The position numbers and the translations under genes were made by a program. The notes under the pieces were generated by a model. That model was not told the DNA's origin. It worked only from the letters and a program-made list of their open reading frames with translations, and did no database searches. A stretch of 64,000 nt of DNA from an uncultured Treponema sp. (lineage in GTDB: Bacteria; Spirochaetota; Spirochaetia; Treponematales; Treponemataceae): positions 62,001-126,000 of the forward strand of contig CAMKEG010000006.1 of NCBI GenBank assembly GCA_946411505.1, in the 5' to 3' direction. Every line of letters starts with the position of its first letter. Position 1 is the stretch's first letter. Of the stretch, positions 32,641 through 41,083 are shown piece by piece.

Positions 32641-34218
32641 ATGAAAACAAACAGAACAAGCGGCATTTTGGTCCATCCCACAAGCTTTTCAGGCTCCGCG
32701 GGAATCGGAACGTTGGGAACCCCCTCTTATAAATTCGTTGACTGGCTTGCGGCGGCGGGCCAGACCTTGTGGCAAATCCTGCCCTTGGGGCCCACCGGCT
32801 ACGGCGACTCGCCTTACGCCTCCTTTTCGACTTTTGCCGGAAACCCGCTTTTGATTGATCTTGACGACTTGGCAAAGCGCGGCTGGGCCGACGCCGCCTC
32901 GATCGTTCCGCCGGAATGGATAAAGGATTCTGGCCGCGTGGACTACGGCGCCGTCGTTTATTGGAAGAATCCCGTCCTGGCCACGGCGGCCGACTTTTTT
33001 CAAAAAAATTGTTCCACCGCCGACCGCGTAAAATACGAGGCCTTTAAAAACGACAATTCGGCCTGGCTTGACAACTACGCGAATTTTATGACGATCAAGG
33101 CCTTTTACGACGCCAAGGCCGCCGAAGAAAAGACAAGCGGCATTTGGTTCAGCTATTGGCCGGCCGACTTGCGTTCCTGCGACCCTTCCGCCGTTTCAAA
33201 ATGGAACGCGGAGCATGTCCAAGAAATCGAATCTATAAAGACAATCCAGTTTTTCTTTGCCGAGCAGTGGGGCGCGCTAAAAAAATACGCCAACGAAAAG
33301 GGAATAAAAATCATAGGCGACATTCCGATTTTTGTCGCGCCCGACTCGGCCGACGTCTGGGGGAGCCAAAGCCTTTTCCAGCTGGAGGCGGACGGAACGC
33401 CCAAGGCCGTGGCCGGAGTTCCGCCGGACTACTTTAGCGCGACCGGCCAATTGTGGGGAAACCCCCTTTACGACTGGGACGCGATGGCAAAGACCGGCTA
33501 CTATTGGTGGGTGGCCAGAATCCGCCGCTGCCTTGAGCTTGTTGACATCGTCCGCATCGACCACTTTAGGGGCTTTGAGGCCTATTGGTCGGTTCCCTTT
33601 GGAGAGGAAACCGCCGTCAACGGAAAATGGATTCCCGGCCCCGGCCGCGCCCTCTTTGACGCGATAAAAAAAGAGCTGGGCGACATTCCGATTATCGCCG
33701 AAGACTTGGGCCTTATAACGGAAGGCGTGCGCGCGCTTCGCGACGGCTGCGGCTTTCCGGGCATGAAAGTGCTTCAATTCGCCTTTGACCCGGGCGAGGC
33801 CGGAAAGGACGGAATGGTCAACGCCTTCCTTCCGCACATGTACGAAAAAAACAGCGTGGTCTACACGGGCACGCACGACAACCAAACGATGCAGGGCTGG
33901 CTTGATTCCGCCGGCGACGAAGCCGTCAAGATAACGGCGGAATACGCCTACGGCCGCGAGATGGGCGCCGAAGAGGCAAGGCGCTTGGCCTCCAGCGGCG
34001 AGCTTAGGACGGCCCTTGTCCGCTGCGCGATCGCCAGCGCCGCCGACACCGCCGTCATTCCGATGCAGGACGTTTTGGGCGTTGGCGACGAGGGCCGCAT
34101 GAACGAGCCTTCCACGGTTGGAACAAACTGGACTTGGAGATTTGACTTGTCCGAGCTTACCGAAGACCGCGCCCGCCGCCTTTTGTTCCTGTCCAAAATC
34201 TACGGCCGGAACATATAA
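32641..34218 (+). CDS. malQ: 4-alpha-glucanotransferase (amylomaltase)
   Basis: MalQ transfers alpha-1,4-glucan segments between maltodextrins in the cytoplasm, releasing glucose. The 525-residue GH77 enzyme begins RTSGILVHPTSFSGSAGIGT and has WQILPLGPTGYGDSPYASFS, GDIPIFVAPDSADVW, and RIDHFRGFEAYWSVP with the nucleophile Asp. The acid/base Glu is in IIAEDLGLITEGV and the transition-state Asp in TGTHDNQTMQGW. Full length for the short bacterial type. It is a single gene whose stop codon is followed immediately by the A run of repeat copy D, which probably ends transcription. Confidence 0.95.
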   Translation: MKTNRTSGILVHPTSFSGSAGIGTLGTPSYKFVDWLAAAGQTLWQILPLGPTGYGDSPYASFSTFAGNPLLIDLDDLAKRGWADAASIVPPEWIKDSGRVDYGAVVYWKNPVLATAADFFQKNCSTADRVKYEAFKNDNSAWLDNYANFMTIKAFYDAKAAEEKTSGIWFSYWPADLRSCDPSAVSKWNAEHVQEIESIKTIQFFFAEQWGALKKYANEKGIKIIGDIPIFVAPDSADVWGSQSLFQLEADGTPKAVAGVPPDYFSATGQLWGNPLYDWDAMAKTGYYWWVARIRRCLELVDIVRIDHFRGFEAYWSVPFGEETAVNGKWIPGPGRALFDAIKKELGDIPIIAEDLGLITEGVRALRDGCGFPGMKVLQFAFDPGEAGKDGMVNAFLPHMYEKNSVVYTGTHDNQTMQGWLDSAGDEAVKITAEYAYGREMGAEEARRLASSGELRTALVRCAIASAADTAVIPMQDVLGVGDEGRMNEPSTVGTNWTWRFDLSELTEDRARRLLFLSKIYGRNI

Positions 34219-34373
34219 AAAAAACGCGGCTCCCGGTTGCGTTCGTCATCGCGGAACCGCTCGATATCGTCGCTCCACGCTGTCCTCGCCTTGAAACTAT
34301 TTACGCTGCCGCTGGCGCGGCAGGCGAGGACAGAGTGTTTCCGCTATGCCGCCCGCGCCCTCGCGCCGCTTTT
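34219..34373 (+). repeat. Dispersed structured repeat, copy D
   Basis: Starts directly after the malQ stop codon with an A run. Outer stem GCGGC / GCCGC; next GCGGAA / TTCCGC with a CAT / ATG extension. Then the perfect 11-bp stem CTGTCCTCGCC / GGCGAGGACAG enclosing TTGAAACTATTTACG and a GCCGC / GCGGC hairpin. It ends in four T. The 11-bp stem is a different sequence from those of copies A and F, but fully paired. Confidence 0.8.
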
Positions 34374-34378
34374 CTGTC

Positions 34379-34401
34379 ATTGTCGGGCTTGACCCGACAA
34401 T
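34379..34401 (+). promoter_or_regulatory. Perfect palindrome overlapping the rpe -35 box
   Basis: ATTGTCGGG, a 5-nt centre, then CCCGACAAT: nine-base arms with no mismatch. The rpe -35 (34389-34394) lies inside it. It may be an operator or a mobile short palindrome that created the promoter. Confidence 0.6.
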
Positions 34402-34418
34402 CCTTGCTACATTATAAT
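34389..34418 (+). promoter_or_regulatory. Promoter giving a near-leaderless mRNA for the rpe operon
   Basis: TTGACC (34389-34394), 18-nt spacer, TATAAT (34413-34418), then 9 nt to the rpe ATG at 34428. No Shine-Dalgarno. Confidence 0.7.
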
Positions 34419-34427
34419 AACGGCGCA

Positions 34428-35063
34428 ATGGAAAACAAACGCGTTTTGGCTCCGTCGCTGCTTTCGGCTGACTTTGGCCGTTTGGCGGAAGCCGTTAAAA
34501 AAATAGAGGAGGGCGGCGCCGGCGCGGTTCACGTCGACGTGATGGACGGAACTTTCGTGCCCGAAGTTTCCTTTGGCCAGCCCGTCGTCCGTTCCCTGCG
34601 GCCGCTGACAAAGCTGCCCTTTGACGTCCACTTGATGGTCCAAAATCCCGAGCGGCAAATCGAGTCTTTCGCAGCGCTTGGCGCCGACTGGATAACCTTC
34701 CACCAAGAGGCCGCTGCCGGAAAGGAAGTCCAGTTAATGGACAAAATCCATTCCCTAGGAAAAAAGGCCGGAATCAGCGTAAAACCCGGCACAAGCGTGG
34801 AAACACTGAAGAATTCTCTCAAATTTGCCGATATTATATTGATAATGACTGTCGAGCCGGGCTTTGGCGGACAAAAGCTCATTCCCGAATGCTTGGAAAA
34901 GGTTAGGGAATTGGCTAAAATCCGAAGCGAGCTGGGCTTGAGCTATAAAATTTCCGTTGACGGCGGCGTGAACGCCCGGACATTGGACTCCGTTTTGCAA
35001 AGCGGGGTTGACGTCGTGGTTTCGGGCTCGGCCTTTTTCAACGGAACGCTAGGCTGGAGATGA
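34428..35063 (+). CDS. rpe: Ribulose-phosphate 3-epimerase
   Basis: Rpe interconverts D-ribulose 5-phosphate and D-xylulose 5-phosphate in the pentose phosphate pathway. The 211-residue TIM barrel shows LAPSLLSADFGRL, AVHVDVMDGTFVPEVSFGQP, PFDVHLMVQNPE (all with metal or acid-base residues), MTVEPGFGGQKLIPE and KISVDGGVNARTL, ending in VVSGSAFF. I start at 34428 because MENKRVLAPSLLS is the family N-terminus and the promoter lies just before; a longer frame opens at 34335 inside repeat D. It overlaps the next gene by 4 bp, so rpe heads a four-gene unit with envelope genes. Confidence 0.94.
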   Translation: MENKRVLAPSLLSADFGRLAEAVKKIEEGGAGAVHVDVMDGTFVPEVSFGQPVVRSLRPLTKLPFDVHLMVQNPERQIESFAALGADWITFHQEAAAGKEVQLMDKIHSLGKKAGISVKPGTSVETLKNSLKFADIILIMTVEPGFGGQKLIPECLEKVRELAKIRSELGLSYKISVDGGVNARTLDSVLQSGVDVVVSGSAFFNGTLGWR

Positions 35064-36013
35064 TAAAAGTGAAGAACACATTCAAGCGCCTTTTTGCATT
35101 CGCGTTCGCGTGCGCCTTTTTCCTGCGCGCCTTTGACTGCGCCACCGCCGCCAGAATCGGCTCCTACGCCGAGGAAAATCCGGCCCGCGAGATTCTTGGC
35201 GCGGCTTACAACGCCTACCGCGACGCCGACTATCCGAGCGCGGTGATGCTTTTTAGAAAGGCCTTGAGCGACCCGCAAAACGAAAGCGACTCTTCCCTTT
35301 ACATGCTGATAATGGCAGGAATGCATTCGCGTTCCTACAAGGCCGCCTACGCGGACATGGCTTACTTTTTGCAGAACTATCCCAATTCCGAATACGCTCC
35401 GTTGGTCCAGTACCAGCAGGGAAGGAGCCTTTACCATTTGGGAGAGTACGACAAGGCGGTTTTGGCCTTGAGCGACTTTTGCCATCAAAATCCAAAAAGC
35501 CAAATGTATCCTTCGGCCCTTTTTTGGATTGCCGAATGCTTTTACTCGGGCTACAACTTTGAGCAGGCCCGCCCCTTGTATGAAAGAATCGTCGACGAGT
35601 TTCCAAAGGACGCCAAGGCGATAGAAGCCAAGTACCGCCTTGACGCGCTGAACCAGCGCCTGCGCGAGGAAAAGCTTTTGTACCTTTTGCAGCAGACCGG
35701 CGAAAGCTACCTTTCATCAAAAGAAAATTACGAAAAGGCCTTGCGCCGCTACGAGATGGAGAACGCGCTTGGCGTGGCTCCATCCGCAGAGGCCGCCACG
35801 GAAGAAGCGCCCGAGCAAAGCGCCGTTCCGGCCGTCGCCGAAAATGAAGGCGCCAAGAAGAATGCCGGCGGCGAAAAGCAAAAGGCAGGCGCGGCGCGGC
35901 TGGACTTGACTTCCTCCAACGCCGCCGACTACAATTTCATCGACGCCTTGACAAAGCTAAAGAAATCTGCCGCGGAAGCCCAAGGGCTTCTTGAGGAGGA
36001 GATTCAGGAATGA
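35060..36013 (+). CDS. Exported TPR protein
   Basis: A 317-residue protein with a signal-type N-terminus (TFKRLFAFAFACAFFLRAFD) followed by about four TPR-like repeats between residues 45 and 200 (LGAAYNAYRDADYPSAVMLF, YKAAYADMAYFLQNYPNSEY, QGRSLYHLGEYDKAVLAL, IAECFYSGYNFEQARPLYER). The layout resembles BamD/CpoB-like periplasmic TPR proteins. The second part is Ala/Glu-rich linker, ending in a helical segment (ALTKLKKSAAEAQGLLEEE). It overlaps both neighbours by 4 bp (ATGA), so the group is translated as a unit. The partner it serves is unknown. Confidence 0.65.
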   Translation: MIKVKNTFKRLFAFAFACAFFLRAFDCATAARIGSYAEENPAREILGAAYNAYRDADYPSAVMLFRKALSDPQNESDSSLYMLIMAGMHSRSYKAAYADMAYFLQNYPNSEYAPLVQYQQGRSLYHLGEYDKAVLALSDFCHQNPKSQMYPSALFWIAECFYSGYNFEQARPLYERIVDEFPKDAKAIEAKYRLDALNQRLREEKLLYLLQQTGESYLSSKENYEKALRRYEMENALGVAPSAEAATEEAPEQSAVPAVAENEGAKKNAGGEKQKAGAARLDLTSSNAADYNFIDALTKLKKSAAEAQGLLEEEIQE

Positions 36014-37191
36014 AAAGAGCCCTTTTTCTTTTTGCGCTGGCGCTTTTTGCCGCAAGTTCCTTGGCGGTGGCCGCGGAGAATGCCGTCGACTACGACACGG
36101 AAGTTCAGGAAAGCGAGGCGGACACAAGGCAGGAGGCAAAAAGCAAAACGCCTTCCAAGTCCGCCGAAAGAATACGCAGGTTTGGCGGCGACGTCGCGGT
36201 CCAAAAGGGCCTTGTCAGGATGGAAACCGTCCGCTCAAGCGGCGCCGTCTTGTTTTACGTCGTCAACGGAAAGAAAATTTTTCCCGCCGTCGACGTCAAC
36301 GGATACGGCCGGTCCAACTATCTTTCCCTTTTCATTGGAGCCAGGGAATACCGCTTGGGAAAGAGCGCCAACTGCCTCTATCATTACGACGTTGACGACA
36401 ACTCAATCACGGAAACTTTCACGGTAAAAAAAGTCGCCGAGCTTACGTCCACATACACGATTTGCAAAATGGACGAAAAGGACGAGCAGGAAAACTGCGT
36501 CTTGGTCAAGCATTCGTTCAAGAACGCCACCGGCAAAAAGAAGGTCTTTGTCTTGAAGGCCGTCTACAACCTTTGCCTTGGCGAGAACCGGGCCTTCCAT
36601 TATTCCACGGCGCTTAAGAGCGACATCGGCGGCGAGTATGTGGTTCTGCCCTCAAAGGACGAAAGCTGGATAATTTCAAGCGACAGCCAGAACGCCGTCG
36701 AATTCATCGTGCACGGAAAGGACGTCACGCCTCCCAAAAAGGCGGTGATGGCCAACAAGGACGTCGTGGAGCTTTCCTCTCCGTCAACGTCTTTCAATCC
36801 GGGAAATTCCTTTGAGTCCCTCTTGTCCTACAACAACTCCTCGCTTGGCCTTTACTGGGACGCGGTGGAACTGGACGACGGCGCGAGCGCGGAGTATTCG
36901 TATAAAATCAACTTCTCTACAAACGACTTTCAAAATTCCGGAAAGCTTTATCCTGTGGAAAAGCCGGAGGAGGCCAAGGCCGAGAAGGCGGAGGAGCCCA
37001 AAAAGGAGCCCGCTTCCACGGACAGTTCCGGCTACATCGACCCGTCAAAGCTGAACGAGGAGTATGTCCAGCAATTGATAAACCACATAAACTCCCTTGA
37101 GCAAAGCGACCCTAGCTTGAACCGCTTGAAGATTCAGCAGCTTCAAACCGAAGTTGACGAAGTGCTCCAAGTTTTAAGGAGCCGCAAGTGA
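36010..37191 (+). CDS. Exported beta-rich protein of unknown function
   Basis: A 393-residue protein with a clear signal peptide (MKRALFLFALALFAASSLAV, cut near AAA-EN). The mature region begins with a polar linker, then a beta-rich domain (about residues 55-320) with YVVNGKKIFPAVDVNGYGRS, HYDVDDNSITETFTVKK and YSYKINFSTNDFQNSGKLYP. A Lys/Glu/Pro linker follows, and a C-terminal helix (YVQQLINHINSLEQSDPS, LQTEVDEVLQVLRSRK) that could be a coiled coil. No family recognised. Its place between two TPR proteins, all overlapping, suggests one envelope complex. Confidence 0.6.
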   Translation: MKRALFLFALALFAASSLAVAAENAVDYDTEVQESEADTRQEAKSKTPSKSAERIRRFGGDVAVQKGLVRMETVRSSGAVLFYVVNGKKIFPAVDVNGYGRSNYLSLFIGAREYRLGKSANCLYHYDVDDNSITETFTVKKVAELTSTYTICKMDEKDEQENCVLVKHSFKNATGKKKVFVLKAVYNLCLGENRAFHYSTALKSDIGGEYVVLPSKDESWIISSDSQNAVEFIVHGKDVTPPKKAVMANKDVVELSSPSTSFNPGNSFESLLSYNNSSLGLYWDAVELDDGASAEYSYKINFSTNDFQNSGKLYPVEKPEEAKAEKAEEPKKEPASTDSSGYIDPSKLNEEYVQQLINHINSLEQSDPSLNRLKIQQLQTEVDEVLQVLRSRK

Positions 37192-38231
37192 AAAGCGCCA
37201 TAGACCGGGCGCGGTACTTGATGCGCTGCAGGAACTTTGCCTCGGCGATTCAAGTCTTGAACGAAAAGCGCCAAGTGTACGAAGAATCTTTTGACTACAA
37301 CTACACTTTGGGCCTGGCCTTTTTGTACGCGGGAGACGCGGGAAGCGCGGCGCAAAGCTTTGAGGCCGCCAGAAAAATAAAAATCAACGACGCAAACCTT
37401 TTGCTTGCCCAGGCCGCGATCCACTTGCGGCGGGGAAACACCGAGCGCGCCGTCCAGTATTACCTTGACATCTTGGACTTGGATCCGCAAAACCAAGGGG
37501 CCAAGCGCGCCCTTGAGTTTGTCCGGGTTCACGGCGACTACGAGGAAATTTGCCGCTGGGTCGACGACGGCCGGATTGAGCTTTACTATCCGCCGCTCGG
37601 AGCGAACCCCAAAAAAATCAAGGTCTTCGCGGCCGCCTTGCTGCTTGGCGCCCTTGCCGGCGCTTTGACCGTCCGCCTTTGGCCTAAAGACTTTTCAAAG
37701 AGCGACAGGGCCGACCTTAGCTCGCTGACGCTTTCCGTGGAGGACAAGTCCAACAGCGCGGCGGTCAGGAAGGCCTACAACCAAGCCTTGCAGTATTTTG
37801 AGGAACGCAGGGACAACGCCGCCCAAAGGGAAGTGAACAAGATTTTAAACTCGTCCGCCTCCGAGGGCCTTAAGCAAAAGGCCAGGGCTTTGACTTCGTA
37901 TTTTGAGACGCCCGGCTTTGACAGCCTCAAGGACAATTTTTCGTATCAGGACGTCGCCCAAAACAGCGCGCTTTATTTGGACTGCTACGTCGATTGGTCG
38001 GGCCGCGCCTCAAATTTGGTCGAGGGCGAAAACAGCCTTTCGTTTGACTTGCTTGTAGGCTACGAGGACTTGAAGAGCGTCGACGGCATCGTCCGCGTTG
38101 ACTTTGGCTTTTTGCCGGAGCGCGGCCTTGACCCGGAAAAGCCGGTCCGCGTCTTGGGCCGCGTTTCTACCGACGGCGGCAAAATCGTTCTCAAAGGCCG
38201 CTCCCTGTATCAAAGCGTGAAAGACTTTTAA
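37188..38231 (+). CDS. Membrane-anchored TPR protein
   Basis: A 347-residue protein starting at a GTG (37188) that overlaps the previous stop. Residues about 8-110 form TPR repeats (ARYLMRCRNFASAIQVLNEK, YTLGLAFLYAGDAGSAAQSF, AQAAIHLRRGNTERAVQYYL). One membrane helix lies at about residues 145-163 (KIKVFAAALLLGALAGALTV). The outer part has a further helical stretch (VRKAYNQALQYFEERRDNAA) and a beta domain (about 265-347). The TPR part is probably cytoplasmic and the C-terminal half periplasmic. Last gene of the rpe unit; repeat copy E starts at its stop codon. Confidence 0.65.
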   Translation: MKSAIDRARYLMRCRNFASAIQVLNEKRQVYEESFDYNYTLGLAFLYAGDAGSAAQSFEAARKIKINDANLLLAQAAIHLRRGNTERAVQYYLDILDLDPQNQGAKRALEFVRVHGDYEEICRWVDDGRIELYYPPLGANPKKIKVFAAALLLGALAGALTVRLWPKDFSKSDRADLSSLTLSVEDKSNSAAVRKAYNQALQYFEERRDNAAQREVNKILNSSASEGLKQKARALTSYFETPGFDSLKDNFSYQDVAQNSALYLDCYVDWSGRASNLVEGENSLSFDLLVGYEDLKSVDGIVRVDFGFLPERGLDPEKPVRVLGRVSTDGGKIVLKGRSLYQSVKDF

Positions 38232-38314
38232 AAAAAAGACGGCTCCCGGTTGCGGAGCGAGTAGCGACGCTAGCTAGCGGTTTCACGGGCCGCTCAGACG
38301 CTGGGAGACATTTT
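38230..38314 (+). repeat. Dispersed structured repeat, shortened copy E
   Basis: Begins at the stop of the TPR gene with an A run and GGCTCCCGGTTGCG, and ends with GACGCTGGGAG and TTTT. It also contains GTAGCGACGCTAGCTAGCGG, matching the reverse orientation of the CGCTAGCTAGCGTCGCTAC block in copy B. The whole TTTGCCCC-type central stem is missing, so this is a deleted or rearranged copy of about 85 bp. Confidence 0.6.
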
Positions 38315-38366
38315 ATAATTTATTCTAAAAATCCGTAAATTTGTATTGTAATTCGCCGTTTTTCTA

Positions 38367-38395
38367 TTGAAAATTTTTCATTTTTTTTTTAAAAT
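38367..38395 (+). promoter_or_regulatory. Sigma-70 promoter of recA
   Basis: TTGAAA (38367-38372), 17-nt spacer, TAAAAT (38390-38395). The start near 38402 falls at the edge of an AT-rich stretch (38402-38430) loosely like the motif before ssb. Leader about 45 nt with GTGGAGG before the ATG. I see no clear LexA-type palindrome. Confidence 0.75.
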
Positions 38396-38446
38396 GTTCT
38401 AAATTTTTGAATAAAATTTATACCTTATGGGTGGAGGTTTTTTTAT

Positions 38447-39700
38447 ATGGCAGAAAAAAAGGAGGCGGCTTCTTCCAACGAAAAGCTGCAAGCTTTGGAA
38501 GCGGCGCGCCTGCAAATCGAAAAGCAGTTTGGCCAAGGCTCGCTGATGAAATTGGGAACCCAGGCGGACACGGCCAAAATCGACGTGATTCCGTCCGGCT
38601 CCATCTTGTTGGACGAGGCGCTTGGAATCGGAGGCTATCCGCGCGGCCGCGTAATAGAAATGTACGGCCCTGAAAGCTCTGGCAAGACTACGCTCGCGCT
38701 TCACGCGGTGGCCGAGTCGCAAAAGCTTGGCGGCATCGCGGCCTTCATCGACGCGGAGCACGCGCTTGACCCGGTTTACGCAAAGAACCTTGGCGTCAAC
38801 ATCGACGAGCTTTGGGTGAGCCAGCCGGACACCGGCGAGCAGGCTTTGGAAATATGCGAGAACCTTGTGCGAAGCGGGGCGGTCGACATAATCGTAATCG
38901 ACTCTGTGGCCGCGCTGACTCCGCAAAAGGAAATCGAAGGCGAGATGGGCGACAGCGTCATGGGCTTGCAGGCCCGCCTTATGAGCCAGGCGCTTAGAAA
39001 GCTTACCGCGATTGTCGGAAAGTCAAAGTGCACCGTCATTTTCATCAACCAAATCCGAATGAAAATAGGCGTCATGTTCGGAAACCCCGAGACGACGACC
39101 GGCGGAAACGCGCTTAAATTTTATTCCAGCGTCCGCCTGGAAATCCGCCGCATAGAGACGATTGACGGAAAGGGCGACGAAGAGGCCGTCGGAAACCGCG
39201 TGCGCGTTAAAATTGTAAAGAACAAGGTGGCGCCGCCCTTCCGCAAAGTTGAGCTGGACATTTACTTCGGAAAGGGAATCTCAAGCGCGGCCAGCCTTTT
39301 GGACAGCGCGGTGAAGCACGGCCTTATCGACAAGCGCGGCGCCTGGTACACGCGCGGCGACGAAAAAGTCGGCCAGGGAAAAGAGAACGCCGTGGCCTTC
39401 ATCGAAAACAATCCCGACTACAAGCTTAAGCTTGAAAAGGAATTGCGCGACAAGATTTTCCCCGGCCAGGTTTTGCGCACAAAGGAAGGCGAGGTTGTCA
39501 CCGAGGAGCAAATCCGCGCCTACGAAAAGGCGATGAGGGAGAAGGGCGTGGGCACCGGCTCTTTGCCGACGGACGCCACTCCGCCCGCCGCTCCAGAGCC
39601 TAAGGCCGCCGCGAAGGAAAGCGCGGAAGCAAAGCAAGGAGCGTCCGCTACGGCCGCCAAAAAGGCCGCGGCCAAGGCCGTTCCTGAGGAGCTCTTTTAA
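38447..39700 (+). CDS. recA: Recombinase A
   Basis: RecA forms filaments on single-stranded DNA, drives homologous pairing and activates SOS cleavage. The 417-residue protein has [20 protein letters not shown], Walker [10 protein letters not shown], the Walker B region [20 protein letters not shown], loop L1/L2 residues ([39 protein letters not shown]) and the C-terminal domain. Beyond about residue 360 comes a long Ala/Lys/Pro-rich tail ([20 protein letters not shown]) before a final EELF. Such a tail is longer than the acidic tail of E. coli RecA. TAATG overlap with folK makes recA, folK and scpA one unit. Confidence 0.97.
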   Translation: MAEKKEAASSNEKLQALEAARLQIEKQFGQGSLMKLGTQADTAKIDVIPSGSILLDEALGIGGYPRGRVIEMYGPESSGKTTLALHAVAESQKLGGIAAFIDAEHALDPVYAKNLGVNIDELWVSQPDTGEQALEICENLVRSGAVDIIVIDSVAALTPQKEIEGEMGDSVMGLQARLMSQALRKLTAIVGKSKCTVIFINQIRMKIGVMFGNPETTTGGNALKFYSSVRLEIRRIETIDGKGDEEAVGNRVRVKIVKNKVAPPFRKVELDIYFGKGISSAASLLDSAVKHGLIDKRGAWYTRGDEKVGQGKENAVAFIENNPDYKLKLEKELRDKIFPGQVLRTKEGEVVTEEQIRAYEKAMREKGVGTGSLPTDATPPAAPEPKAAAKESAEAKQGASATAAKKAAAKAVPEELF

Positions 39701-40377
39701 TGGTTCCCGTCGCGCTGGGCCTTGGAAGCAACAAGGGCTTTGAAGGCCGTCCGCCCGTCCAATTGCTGGGCGGCGCGGTTTTCGAGCTAAAAAAGATTTT
39801 GGCCGGCCTAGAGTGGTCGTCCGTCTACAAGACCCGCGCGATGTATTACGAGGACCAGGACGACTTTTACAATATGGCCGTTCTGGGATTCGTCGACGAC
39901 AACGGCCGCGGCGGCGAAAGGGGCGCCTTTGCCTTGCTGGACGCGATTCATAAAATTGAGGCGCGCTTTGGCCGCGACCGTTCCAAGGAAATACGGAACG
40001 GGCCGCGCAGCCTTGACGTTGACATAGAGCTTTACGGCTCGAAAAAAATCCGCGCGGAAACTTTGATTGTTCCGCACGAAAGGCTAAAAGAAAGGGCCTT
40101 TGTTCTTGTTCCTTTAGTGGAGATTTTGGCAAAAGATGCCGATAATATAAAATGGAAAGGCTTGGGCCCTGAAAATATTTTGGGGCTTAAGGACGCGCTC
40201 TCAACGCTTAGCGGGCGGGAAGTTTCCGGCGACGGAAATTGCGGCGTTGAAAAATTCATGGACGCGGCTTCCTTTTCAAGTTATGTAAAAGAGGAACAGT
40301 ATGGAACAGGAAACGTTGGAAGAGACAAAGGTTCAGACAAAAAGCCCCGCCAAGAAATTTTCGGCCGGCCAGTTTGA
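39700..40377 (+). CDS. folK: 2-amino-4-hydroxy-6-hydroxymethyldihydropteridine pyrophosphokinase
   Basis: FolK transfers pyrophosphate from ATP to 6-hydroxymethyl-dihydropterin in folate synthesis. Conserved blocks: LGLGSNKGFEGRP at the N-terminus, SSVYKTRAMYYEDQDDFYNM, LLDAIHKIEARFGRDRS and NGPRSLDVDIELYG, with the two Mg-binding Asp in LDVDIEL, followed by IVPHERLKERAFVLVPLVEI. Conservation ends near residue 150; the protein then continues to residue 225 with unremarkable sequence whose last 77 nt overlap the start of scpA in another frame. Typical FolK has about 160-170 residues, so this tail is long. Confidence 0.9.
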   Translation: MVPVALGLGSNKGFEGRPPVQLLGGAVFELKKILAGLEWSSVYKTRAMYYEDQDDFYNMAVLGFVDDNGRGGERGAFALLDAIHKIEARFGRDRSKEIRNGPRSLDVDIELYGSKKIRAETLIVPHERLKERAFVLVPLVEILAKDADNIKWKGLGPENILGLKDALSTLSGREVSGDGNCGVEKFMDAASFSSYVKEEQYGTGNVGRDKGSDKKPRQEIFGRPV

Positions 40378-41080
40378 AGGCCCGCTTGACTTGCTTTGGA
40401 GCTTGATTCGCGAAAGCAAGATAAACATTTACGACATTCCAATCGCGCAAATCACGGAGCAATACTTGGACTACCTTGACAGCATTGTCGAGACTGACCT
40501 TACCGACCTCAGCGAATTTTACAGCTGGGCGGCCAAGCTTGTTTACATCAAGAGCCGCATGCTGCTTCCTGTCGAAGTGGCCTACGACGACGGCGACGAC
40601 ATAGAGGATCCCCGCCAGGAATTGGTGGAAAAGCTCATCGAATACCAAAAGTTCAAGAAGCTCAGCGAGCTTATGGAAGAGCAGGAAGACGACAGCGCCT
40701 ACACCTTTGAGCGAAAGAAAATCCAGCGCATGCTTCCCTTTGACGACGCCGAAAGCCAGTGGGAGCGCGTGGACACTTGGGAGCTCTTGCAGCAAATGCA
40801 AAAGATTTTCCGCACGATGGTGTCAAAGTACTCCAACGAAAAAGTCCTTAACATGTACGAGGAAATCAGCGTCAACGAAAAAATCACCCTTATGAACGAA
40901 AAACTTGACGAGGCCGGAAGCTGCATGTTCACCGACCTTATCACCCGCCGCGGAAACGAAATGGACGTAATCTGCGCCTTCATGGCCTTGCTTGAGGCCG
41001 TGAAGTTCAAGATGGCCACGATTTTCCAAAGCCGCCTCTTTGGCGACATCAAGATTTGCAAGTACGAGGCCGCGGCTTGA
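40301..41080 (+). CDS. scpA: Segregation and condensation protein A
   Basis: ScpA is the kleisin that joins Smc and ScpB to compact and segregate the chromosome. The 259-residue protein begins its conserved part at FEGPLDLLWSLIRESKINIY, then DIPIAQITEQYLDYLDS and WAAKLVYIKSRMLLP, the ScpA N-terminal signature. The middle is acidic, and a C-terminal winged-helix region (NEMDVICAFMALLEAVKFKM, TIFQSRLFGDI) follows. AGAGGAA lies 5 nt before the ATG at 40301, even though that start lies 77 nt inside folK. scpB is not beside it. Repeat copy F follows as the probable terminator. Confidence 0.9.
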   Translation: MEQETLEETKVQTKSPAKKFSAGQFEGPLDLLWSLIRESKINIYDIPIAQITEQYLDYLDSIVETDLTDLSEFYSWAAKLVYIKSRMLLPVEVAYDDGDDIEDPRQELVEKLIEYQKFKKLSELMEEQEDDSAYTFERKKIQRMLPFDDAESQWERVDTWELLQQMQKIFRTMVSKYSNEKVLNMYEEISVNEKITLMNEKLDEAGSCMFTDLITRRGNEMDVICAFMALLEAVKFKMATIFQSRLFGDIKICKYEAAA

Positions 41081-41083
41081 TGT

